Assembly (NCBI GenBank): GCA_005879245.1
Contig: VBLA01000347.1
Span: 1-5,228 of the forward strand
Direction of reading: 5' to 3'
DNA: 5,228 nucleotides
Source: Deltaproteobacteria bacterium
GTDB taxonomy: Bacteria; Desulfobacterota; Binatia; DP-6
Both the position numbers and the translations under genes were made by a program. Below the pieces are notes generated by a model, which saw only the letters and a program-made list of their open reading frames with translations, was not told the DNA's origin and did not search any database. Below are positions 1 through 5,228 of this stretch, in pieces; the stretch's first letter is position 1; each line of letters starts with the position of its first letter.

Positions 1-1
1 G

Positions 2-328
2 GATCGCCTCGAGGCGAACGTGAACCTTTCGGCACCGCCGAGCGACCTCGTCCGTCAGGGCCTCGATGCTGCCGCCGTGCTCGGGAGGCTGCTCGCGGGC
101 TTCCCGACGCCGATTGTCGAGGCCGGACCCGTCAGCTTCGCTTGCCGCTGCTCCCGCGAACGGGTGGCGGCCGCGTTGATCGCCATGGGCCGCGCCGAGC
201 TGACCGACGTGCTCGCCGGCGATCGGCGAGCCGAGGTGATCTGCGAATTCTGCGCCCAGCGCTACGTGGTGGAAGAGCCCGAGCTACGCTCCCTCCTCGC
301 AGGCTCGGACGGCGACCTCCCCGAGTGA
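2..328 (+). CDS. hslO: Hsp33 redox-regulated holdase chaperone, C-terminal part (5' end outside window)
   Basis: Partial gene: the frame is open from the left edge and ends at TGA 326-328. Hsp33 is a cytosolic holdase that stays inactive while four cysteines bind zinc, and is switched on when oxidation forms disulfides and unfolds the linker. The diagnostic zinc-binding pattern is present: CxC at nt 143-151 (context FACRCSRERV) and CxxC at nt 242-253 (context CEFCAQRY), separated by 30 residues, which fits the family's CxC-X27-32-CxxC spacing. The preceding segment (LSAPPSDLVRQGLDAA) matches the linker region in character. A GTG at nt 20 could look like a start, but the frame continues upstream (DRLEAN) and the core substrate-binding domain must lie outside, so it is an internal Val. 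It converges on the PspA-family gene, with a perfect inverted repeat between their stops. The assignment is firm; only the extent is unknown. Confidence 0.93.
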   Translation, partial: DRLEANVNLSAPPSDLVRQGLDAAAVLGRLLAGFPTPIVEAGPVSFACRCSRERVAAALIAMGRAELTDVLAGDRRAEVICEFCAQRYVVEEPELRSLLAGSDGDLPE

Positions 329-337
329 GGAGCTGCC

Positions 338-449
338 ACGGGCGCGGGGGGCGCCGTCGGAGCGCCTATGAGCGCCGAACGGATCCCTCGATCGAGCGAA
401 TCAGCCCGGCGGCGCGAATCGAAGCGGAGACGGCGCCCCCCGCGCCCGT
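338..449. repeat. Perfect 21-bp inverted repeat (338-358 / 429-449) between two convergent genes
   Basis: The left arm starts ACGGGCGCGGGGGGCGCCGT at 338 and runs to C358. The right arm, 429-449, is its exact reverse complement, with a 70-nt spacer. The left arm begins 9 nt after the hslO stop and the right arm ends 9 nt from the PspA-family stop, so each transcript meets the same 21-nt sequence at the same distance after its stop codon. Each arm can also fold alone (GGCGC 341-345 with GCGCC 351-355 around a G5 loop). The spacer contains a 10-bp palindrome (CTCGATCGAG, 387-396) and two direct copies of GCGAATC (396-402, 414-420). There is no T-run after either arm, so a classical intrinsic terminator is not shown. 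A bidirectional transcription or mRNA-end structure, or a REP/BIME-like repeat pair, are the leading readings. The rest of the 130-bp gap shows no gene. Confidence 0.9.
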
Positions 450-458
450 CACCGCGCC

Positions 459-1181
459 TCAGCTCGCGCTCGACGACGCGGCCGGCGGCACCACGAGCGG
501 CAGGAGCGCCGGCTTACGAGCCCGCTTCAGCTCGTCGAGCTGCGCGCGGGCGGCGGACTCGGCCTCGGCCTCGCGGATGCGCCCGAGGCGCCGCTCGAGC
601 TCAGTGTCGCCCAGCTCGCCGCTGAGCTGCGTCTCGGTCACGAGCCGGTTGATGTGATCGCGCACTCCTTCCAGAGCACGGATGTCGGCGTCGGGCGACA
701 GGCCGCTCAGAACCTCCTGCAGCCGCAGGCGCGCCCGGGCGTTGGCGAGCCGGGCGAGCATGCGGACCTTCTCCTCGCGCAGGCGAGCGATCTCGTCGTG
801 GAAGGCGACGAGGTTCGTCTTCGCCGCTTCCGCTTCCTTCGTCAGCTGGCGGAGCTCGTCGCTCACGCGTTCGATGCTCTGGCCGAGCAGGTCGCGGCGT
901 CCGATGAGCGTGAGGGCCACCCGGTCGTCGTCCTGATCGACGGCCGTCGCGAGCTCTCGACGCACGCGGCCGAGCTCGCCGGACTTGAGCTCGAGCTCCT
1001 TCGTGAGCTTGCTCCGCATGTAGAGCACTCCGGCCGCGGCGGCGCGCAGCTTGGCGTAGTGCGCAAGGCGCTCCTCGATGGCCGCCTCGTAGACCGCTTC
1101 GGGATTGCGATGCTCGCGGCGCCCGATCCAGCGGGCGAGGACACCACGCAGCAGATTTTGCAGGCGGGCGATGACGTTCAT
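459..1181 (-). CDS. pspA: PspA/IM30-family (ESCRT-III-like) membrane-stress protein
   Basis: A protein of 240 aa, close to the size of PspA (about 222 aa) and Vipp1. Members bind the inner face of the cytoplasmic membrane, form helical or ring polymers and limit membrane damage and proton leakage. Seen here: an N-terminal segment (residues 1-20, MNVIARLQNLLRGVLARWIG) that can form an amphipathic helix, then RNPEAVYEAAIEERL and an almost wholly helical, Lys/Arg/Glu/Leu-rich body (about 28-222) with heptad character, including KTNLVAFHDEIARLREEK and LARLANARARLRLQE followed by a shorter helix with ALEGVRDHINRLVTE. The last 18 residues are Pro/Ala/Ser-rich and probably disordered. There is no signal peptide or membrane span. 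It is the last gene of the kinase-regulator operon, 11 bp after the regulator stop, with a very strong ribosome-binding site. The family call rests on domain pattern; a generic coiled-coil protein is the alternative. PspA is known to inhibit PspF in enterobacteria; whether it touches this regulator is not shown. Confidence 0.8.
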   Translation of the reverse strand: MNVIARLQNLLRGVLARWIGRREHRNPEAVYEAAIEERLAHYAKLRAAAAGVLYMRSKLTKELELKSGELGRVRRELATAVDQDDDRVALTLIGRRDLLGQSIERVSDELRQLTKEAEAAKTNLVAFHDEIARLREEKVRMLARLANARARLRLQEVLSGLSPDADIRALEGVRDHINRLVTETQLSGELGDTELERRLGRIREAEAESAARAQLDELKRARKPALLPLVVPPAASSSAS

Positions 1182-1185
1182 GCGG

Positions 1186-1193
1186 ACCTCCTT
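1186..1193 (-). promoter_or_regulatory. Strong Shine-Dalgarno site of the PspA-family gene
   Basis: On the minus strand AAGGAGGT (1193 down to 1186) is followed by CCGC and the ATG at 1181. The octamer is a full match to the 16S anti-Shine-Dalgarno core. Its first A is the last base of the regulator's TGA (1195-1193), so termination of the regulator and initiation of the PspA-family gene are physically coupled. It is much stronger than the sites before the regulator and the kinase, which fits the structural protein being made in larger amounts than its regulators. Confidence 0.85.
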
Positions 1194-2602
1194 CAGCGAG
1201 GTTCGCCGGGGTGCTTCCCGGCCTCCTCGACCGTGATGCCGAGCTCGCGCATTTTCTGCTGGAAATTCTGCCGGTACATGCCGACCTCCTCGGCCGCCTT
1301 GGTGACGTTTCCCCCGTGACGGCGGAGCGCGTCCAGCAGGAAGTCGCGCTCGAAGGCTTCGACGACGCGCTCCTTGGCATCGCGGAAGGAGAGGGGAGTC
1401 GGGGCGGCAGGGAGGGTGGCCGGGGCCGCGCTCCCGGCGGCCTCGCCCGGCAGATCGGCGAGCGTGATCTCGGCGCCCGGCGCGAGCAGCAGCGCCCGCT
1501 CAATCGCCGAGCGTAGCTCGCGGACGTTGCCCTTCCACTCGCGACCGACGCAGGCGCGCAGCGCGTCGCCCGTGAGCGGCTTCACATCGCGGTGGAAGCG
1601 CTTCGCCGCCTCCTTCAGGAAGTGGTCGACGAGGAGCGGGACGTCCTCGCGGCGCTCGCCGAGTGGCGGGATCACGAGCTCGACGACCCGCAGGCGGTAG
1701 TAGAGATCCTCACGGAAGCGGCCGGCACGCACGGCCGCTTCCAGGTCTTGATTCGTGGCGGCGATCAGCCGGACGTCGACGCGGATCGACGCGTTGCCGC
1801 CCACGCGCTCGAACTCCCTCTCCTGGATGGCGCGGAGGAGCTTCGCCTGGGTCTCGAGCGGCATGTCACCCACCTCGTCGAGGAAGAGGGTACCGCCATC
1901 CGCTGCCTCGAACTTCCCCTCCCGCCGCGCGATCGCGCCGGTGAAGGCGCCGCGCTCATGACCGAAGAGCTCGCTCTCCACCAGCTCCCGGCTGAGCGCG
2001 GCGCAGTTCATCTTGACCATCGCCCGCGCCTGCCGGGGGCTGCGGTAGTGAAGCGCATTGGCGACCAGCTCCTTCCCCGTTCCGCTCTCGCCACGGATGA
2101 GCACGGTCACGTCCGCGTCGGCGATCTTTTCAATCACCTCGAACACCCGTCGCATCGCGGCGCTCTGGCCGACGATCTGCTCGAAGCCGAAGACCTCGTG
2201 CACCTGCTCGAGCAAGCGGCGGTGATCGCGGCGCAGGAGCCCCGTTTCCATGACGCGCCGGACGACGACGCGGAGCTCGTCGTTGTCGAACGGCTTGGGA
2301 AGGTAGTCCGCCGCGCCGAGCTTCATCGCCTGGACCGCGATCTTCTCCGAGCCGTGGGCGGTGATCATGATGACCGCCAGGTCGGGATCGACCGCCCGGG
2401 CGTGCTCGAGAACCTGCATGCCGTTCGTGCCGTCCATGCTGAGATCGGTGATCACGAGGTGGAAGCTTCCGGTCTCGATCCGTCGGAGAGCTTCCTCGCC
2501 GCTGGCGGCCGTCTCGACCTGGTAGCCCTCCTTGCCGAGCAGCCCCTTCAGGGCGAGCAGCATCGCCTTCTCGTCGTCGACGATCAGCACACGGCCCTGC
2601 AT
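1193..2602 (-). CDS. NtrC-family sigma-54-dependent response regulator (receiver - AAA+ - Fis HTH)
   Basis: A protein of 469 aa, normal length for the NtrC class. The receiver domain (about 4-118) has acidic pocket D9/D10, phospho-acceptor D53 (VITDLSMDG), T81 and K103 (PKPF), all intact. The AAA+ sigma-54 activation domain (about 143-375) has Walker A GESGTGKE (171-178), the sigma-54-contacting GAFTGA loop (218-223) and Walker B GGTLFLDE (236-243). A low-complexity Ala/Pro linker (about 380-403) leads to a Fis-type helix-turn-helix near residues 431-453 (GGNVTKAAEEVGMYRQNFQQ). The frame stays open upstream to 2842, but that extension is the kinase gene read in another frame, so the ATG at 2602, directly before the receiver's QGRVLIVDDE, is the start; GGGACGGA serves as a weak ribosome-binding site. 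It lies 13 bp after the kinase stop. Role: ATP-driven opening of sigma-54 promoters when phosphorylated. The likely target is its own operon promoter at 3643-3659; that link is inferred. Confidence 0.95.
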   Translation of the reverse strand: MQGRVLIVDDEKAMLLALKGLLGKEGYQVETAASGEEALRRIETGSFHLVITDLSMDGTNGMQVLEHARAVDPDLAVIMITAHGSEKIAVQAMKLGAADYLPKPFDNDELRVVVRRVMETGLLRRDHRRLLEQVHEVFGFEQIVGQSAAMRRVFEVIEKIADADVTVLIRGESGTGKELVANALHYRSPRQARAMVKMNCAALSRELVESELFGHERGAFTGAIARREGKFEAADGGTLFLDEVGDMPLETQAKLLRAIQEREFERVGGNASIRVDVRLIAATNQDLEAAVRAGRFREDLYYRLRVVELVIPPLGERREDVPLLVDHFLKEAAKRFHRDVKPLTGDALRACVGREWKGNVRELRSAIERALLLAPGAEITLADLPGEAAGSAAPATLPAAPTPLSFRDAKERVVEAFERDFLLDALRRHGGNVTKAAEEVGMYRQNFQQKMRELGITVEEAGKHPGEPR

Positions 2603-2615
2603 GCGTCCGTCCCGC

Positions 2616-3595
2616 CTACCGCGGCAGCGGTAGGATGATGCTGAACTCCGTCCCGCGGCCGACCTCGCTCGCCACGTCGATCGATCCGCCGTGCGCCTCG
2701 ACGATCTTCTTGGAGATCGCCATCCCGAGGCCCGTCCCCTGCTCCTTGGTGGTGAAGAAGGGGTTGAAGATGCGTTCCACCTTGTCGGCGGGGATGCCGC
2801 AGCCGTTGTCGCGCACCCGCACCGTGGCACGCCGGTCACCATTCTCGACGAAGAGGTCGATTCGGCGATCTTCGATCACGGAGCCGAGCGCATCGATCGC
2901 GTTGGCGAGGAGGTTCGCAAACACCTGGCGGAGCTTCTCGGCGTCGGCGCGGATGGTGGGGCCGGCGATGTAATTGCGGGCGACTTTGACGCCGGCCGCA
3001 TCGAGCTTGGCGCGCATCTGCGCGAGCGCCGAGTCGACGACGGTGGCGAGATTCGCCAGCGCGAAGCTGTAGTCCTCTTCCTTGGCGTACCTGAGGAGGT
3101 GCAAGATCCGGGGATCTCGTGCGCGATGGTGGAGGAGAGTTCGTCGATGCTCGCCTGCTTCTCCGTCTGCATGGTCGCGCGCTGGCGGCCGAGCTCCCGC
3201 TCGACCGCCGGGTCGAAGAAGCGCTCCCGAAGCAGACGGGAGCCGAAGACCGCCATGTAGTGGGAGAAGAGTCCTATGCCCCACCCGAGTGCGGGCCAGA
3301 GGAACCAGGGGTGGCGGGCGCCCGGTGACGCGTGGGGGCCAAGGGAGGTGACCAAGTTCACGAGCGCGAGGAACGCGATGATCCCGAGGTAGCTGAGCAG
3401 GTGGCCGTAGAAACCCGCCTCCGCCGCGGCACGGCGGCGGGCACGCGCGACCGGATCGGGGTCTTCGTGGTCGTCGTCCCTGTGGCGCCGCCGGTGGTGG
3501 TGGAAGCCATGAGGCCACGCCGCCCCGTCGTCGCGCAGTTGATGGAGACGGGCGTCCCAGCGCACGCGGTGCTTGAAGTGACAGAAGGGGATCAT
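2616..3595 (-). pseudogene. 2TM-domain sensor histidine kinase, broken by frameshift plus deletion in the H-box region
   Basis: Two reading frames together make one kinase. Frame A (3595 to about 3113) encodes residues 1-161: a His/Asp/Arg-rich N-terminus, two membrane helices (about 63-85 and 98-118, in a 2TM-type domain with FYGHLLSYLGI and WFLWPALGWGIGLF), a linker helix, and the start of the H box, STIAHEI, with H159 (codon 3121-3119) the expected phospho-acceptor. Frame B (about 3110 to stop TAG 2616-2618) resumes at ILHLLRYAKEEDY, the end of a dimerisation helix, and carries a complete HATPase domain: N box with NLLANAIDAL, G1 with DNGCGIP (about 2790-2810), then NPFFTTKEQGTGLGM. About 40 residues between H159 and that helix are missing, and the frame change means the missing DNA is 1 more than a multiple of 3. 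Translated from the ATG, frame A runs to a stop at 2876, giving about 239 aa with an unrelated tail and no ATPase domain. ATG 3595 is chosen because it follows the sigma-54 promoter by a short leader; no clear ribosome-binding site is seen. Confidence 0.82.
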
Positions 3596-3642
3596 GGCGA
3601 CGAGAACAGCGATCGGGCGACTAGCTCCAGTTCGCCATCGGA

Positions 3643-3659
3643 GGCAACCGCCGTGCCAA
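3643..3659 (-). promoter_or_regulatory. Sigma-54 (RpoN) -24/-12 promoter of the kinase-regulator-PspA operon
   Basis: The minus strand reads TTGGCACGGCGGTTGCC (3659 down to 3643). This matches the sigma-54 consensus YTGGCACG-N4-TTGCW at every defined position except the final W, with the invariant GG (-24) and GC (-12) elements correctly spaced. With C3644 as -12, transcription would start near A at 3632, leaving a 37-nt leader before the kinase ATG at 3595. It is the only such site noticed on scanning, and it lies upstream of an operon that encodes a sigma-54 activator. Autoregulation by that activator is the natural inference but is not proven by sequence. Confidence 0.85.
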
Positions 3660-3720
3660 GTGTATGCCGATGGGTGCGCGGCGAGGAAGCGGGCTCGGCA
3701 GGGCATCCGGCGCATGGGCG

Positions 3721-3751
3721 CGACTGCGGGACTGGAGTCCGGGCGCAGTCG
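3721..3751. promoter_or_regulatory. Strong dyad: candidate activator (UAS) site for the sigma-54 promoter, or mutS2 transcript-end hairpin
   Basis: CGACTGCG (3721-3728) and CGCAGTCG (3744-3751) are perfect inverted copies, and nested between them is GGACT-GG-AGTCC (3729-3740). Only GGG (3741-3743) is unpaired apart from the 2-nt centre. The dyad centre (about 3736) is roughly 104 bp upstream of the predicted sigma-54 start at 3632, within the usual range for NtrC-type enhancer sites. It is also 20 bp beyond the mutS2 stop on the transcribed strand, so it could form a 13-bp hairpin in the mutS2 mRNA; no T-run follows. The rest of the 3596-3771 gap holds the promoter and, near 3665-3700, a weak TGCCGA/TCGGCA pair; no gene is seen. 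Confidence 0.5.
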
Positions 3752-3771
3752 AATGGCTGCGGCCGCGCGGC

Positions 3772-5226
3772 CTAGCCGAGCTCGGCGATGGTGACGCCGG
3801 CGCCGCCCGCCCCCGGCTCGGCTTCCCGGTAGTTCGTGCAGTAAGGCAGGGTGGCGAGGAAGTCGTGCACGGCGCGGCGTAGCGCGCCGGTGCCCAGACC
3901 GTGCACCACCCGCACCTCGGCGAGGCCGGCGCGGAGCGCACGGTCGAGGTACTCCCCGAGTGCGTCGACCGCCTCACGGGCCCGGCGCCCGATCAGGTTG
4001 ATCTCCCCCGGAACGTCGGCCGGCCGCTCGACCGCGACCGCGACCCGCTCCCGCGGCGGTGGCCCCGCGACCACGCGGAGCTGATCGGCCGCGACCTCGA
4101 ATTTGAGGCCGCCGCGCCGGATGCGCGCGCGCTCGCCGACGATCTCGACGAGCTCGCCGCGGATGCCGCGCCCCACTACCTCGACCATGTCGCCGGGGAC
4201 CGGCGAGCGCGAGACGCCACCTTCCGTCGAGAGCGCGGCGGAGCGCGCGGCGATCTCCGCCTGCGCGTCGCGCACGAAGTGACGCAGGGCCGCAGGGTCG
4301 GGTCGCTTCCCGAGCTCGTCGAGCAGTGCCCGGCCCCGACCCTCGAGCTCGTGCAGGAAACGGCGAGACGCCTCGAGATCCTCGACCCAACGCTGTCGCT
4401 GGCGCGCGCGCAGCTCACCGGCGAGCGCCTCGGCGTCGGCGCGCGCCGTCGCGAGCCGGCTCCGCTCTTCCTCGGCCTCCGCACGCCGCGTCTCGAACCC
4501 CAGGCGCGATTCCTCCAGCCGGGTCACGGCGCGCGCCAGGTCACGGCTCTCTCCCGCCAGCAGCCGCTCCGCGGTCTCGAGCGCGCGCGCGGGCAGGCCG
4601 TGGCGACGCGCGATCGGCAGCGCCAGGCTCTGCCCGACGGTGTGATACGCGAGCCGGAAGCGCGGTGCGCCGGTGACTGGGTCGACGTCGAAGGCCGCGA
4701 CGTCGAGCCTCGGACTGGCGAGGGCGAAGGTCTTCACCTGCGCGAAGTGCGAGGTGAAGACGATGCGCGGGCCGCGCTCGAGGAGGTCGTCCAGCACGCC
4801 GACGGCGAGCGCCGCGCCCTCGACCGGATCCGTGCCCGCGCCCGGCTCGTCGAGCAGGACGAGCGTTCCGGGCCCCGCCGCCCGGGCGATGGCGGCGAGA
4901 TTCTCCGCGTGGGCCGAGAAGGTCGAGAGATCACGGTCGATCGACTGCTCGTCGCCGATGTCGGCGAGGATCGCCTCGAGGAGCGGGAGCCGGCTGCCCT
5001 CGGCAGCGGGGATGAAGAGGCCGGCGTGGGCCATGAGCGCGCAGAGGCCGAGCGTCTTCAAGGCCACGGTCTTCCCGCCGGCGTTGGGTCCCGTGATCGC
5101 CAGTCCGCGGCGATCCGCTGGCACGCGGAGATCCAGGGGGACGACGGGGCGGCCGCCGAAGAGGAGGAGCGGGTGGCGCGCCTCAGCCAGCGCCAGCTCC
5201 GCTCCGCCGAGGAGTGGGCGCGTGCA
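3772..5226 (-). CDS. mutS2: MutS2 ATPase/Smr nuclease, C-terminal part (5' end outside window)
   Basis: Partial gene of 484 codons in view, open through the right edge, with stop TAG at 3772-3774. MutS2 proteins are usually about 780 aa, so roughly the first 300 residues (core/clamp) lie outside. Seen in order: LAEARHPLL just inside the edge; Walker A GPNAGGKT (5068-5091); the DIGDEQSIDRDLSTFSAHAE signature region; Walker B LVLLDEPGAGTDP with D/E codons at 4846-4851; the TSHF switch His; a long Arg/Glu-rich coiled coil; a small beta domain (GDMVEVVGRGIRGELVEIV); and a C-terminal Smr domain with HGLGTGALR (3877-3903). The family has been linked to suppression of recombination and, in Bacillus, to splitting collided ribosomes. 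The usual LDLRG-type Smr motif reads INLIG here (3988-4002). GTG 5124 is internal, since the family sequence continues upstream of it. It is transcribed in the same direction as the kinase operon but is separated from it by 176 bp with its own promoter signals. Confidence 0.95.
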   Translation of the reverse strand, partial: CTRPLLGGAELALAEARHPLLLFGGRPVVPLDLRVPADRRGLAITGPNAGGKTVALKTLGLCALMAHAGLFIPAAEGSRLPLLEAILADIGDEQSIDRDLSTFSAHAENLAAIARAAGPGTLVLLDEPGAGTDPVEGAALAVGVLDDLLERGPRIVFTSHFAQVKTFALASPRLDVAAFDVDPVTGAPRFRLAYHTVGQSLALPIARRHGLPARALETAERLLAGESRDLARAVTRLEESRLGFETRRAEAEEERSRLATARADAEALAGELRARQRQRWVEDLEASRRFLHELEGRGRALLDELGKRPDPAALRHFVRDAQAEIAARSAALSTEGGVSRSPVPGDMVEVVGRGIRGELVEIVGERARIRRGGLKFEVAADQLRVVAGPPPRERVAVAVERPADVPGEINLIGRRAREAVDALGEYLDRALRAGLAEVRVVHGLGTGALRRAVHDFLATLPYCTNYREAEPGAGGAGVTIAELG

Positions 5227-5228
5227 GC

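Noticed and set aside
654..1319. Plus-strand open frame (221 codons) opposite the PspA-family gene and the regulator's C-terminus
   Set aside because: It is antisense to two supported genes and spans their junction; the composition is that of a shadow frame and no domain is recognisable.
1592..2638. Long plus-strand open frame (348 codons) opposite the response regulator
   Set aside because: It lies wholly antisense to a gene with every expected NtrC-family motif, has the Asp/Glu/His/Leu/Arg-rich look of a GC-rich reverse-strand shadow, and has no recognisable domain.
2603..2842. N-terminal extension of the response regulator to an upstream start at 2842
   Set aside because: The added 80 residues are Ser/Arg-rich and overlap the conserved HATPase region of the kinase read in another frame; the receiver domain starts naturally at ATG 2602.
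3105..3121. Programmed ribosomal frameshift joining the two kinase frames
   Set aside because: No slippery heptamer is seen, and a frameshift could not restore the roughly 40 missing HisKA residues.
3596..3715. Upstream start (ATG 3715) for the kinase
   Set aside because: This extension would contain the sigma-54 promoter itself and has no recognisable protein features; ATG 3595 lies just downstream of the predicted transcript start.
3761..3772. Perfect 12-bp palindrome GGCCGCGCGGCC touching the mutS2 stop
   Set aside because: All-G/C palindromes of this length arise readily at this base composition, and there is no T-run or repeated copy to give it a role.
3332..3775. Plus-strand open frame across the kinase N-terminus and the intergenic region
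   Set aside because: It is antisense to the 2TM domain and runs through the promoter and dyad; no domain is recognisable and the codon pattern is shadow-like.

Overview
The window is GC-rich (by eye well above 65%), tightly packed bacterial chromosome. Base composition and gene families (Hsp33, MutS2, an NtrC-type regulator, a 2TM-type histidine kinase, a PspA homologue) suggest a delta-proteobacterial, Myxococcota-like or Binatota-like bacterium. This is an inference from style, not a placement. There are no tRNAs, rRNAs, CRISPR arrays or insertion sequences.

Layout, left to right. (1) The C-terminal third of an Hsp33 redox chaperone (hslO, + strand) is cut by the left edge and ends at 328. 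(2) A 130-bp convergent gap (329-458) holds a perfect 21-bp inverted repeat, 338-358 against 429-449, set exactly 9 nt beyond the stop codon of each flanking gene. (3) A minus-strand operon, transcribed from about 3632 down to 459, has the order histidine kinase, NtrC-type sigma-54 response regulator, PspA/IM30-family protein, with gaps of 13 and 11 bp. (4) The 176 bp upstream of it (3596-3771) carry a textbook sigma-54 -24/-12 promoter (3643-3659) and, about 104 bp upstream of the predicted start point, a strong dyad (3721-3751). (5) The C-terminal part of MutS2 (minus strand) runs off the right edge.

How the genes fit together: the kinase would sense an envelope or membrane signal through a two-helix membrane domain and phosphorylate the NtrC-type regulator. 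That regulator has an intact GAFTGA loop and could fire the sigma-54 promoter of its own operon, raising PspA, an ESCRT-III-like membrane-maintenance protein. This resembles the enterobacterial Psp response (PspF, sigma-54, pspA), but the receiver-less PspF is replaced by a complete two-component pair encoded in the operon it may control.

The main oddity is that the kinase gene is broken as written. Right after the phospho-acceptor His the reading frame changes and about 40 residues of the HisKA domain are missing. This is either an assembly or sequence error or a real deletion that would uncouple the regulator from its cognate kinase.
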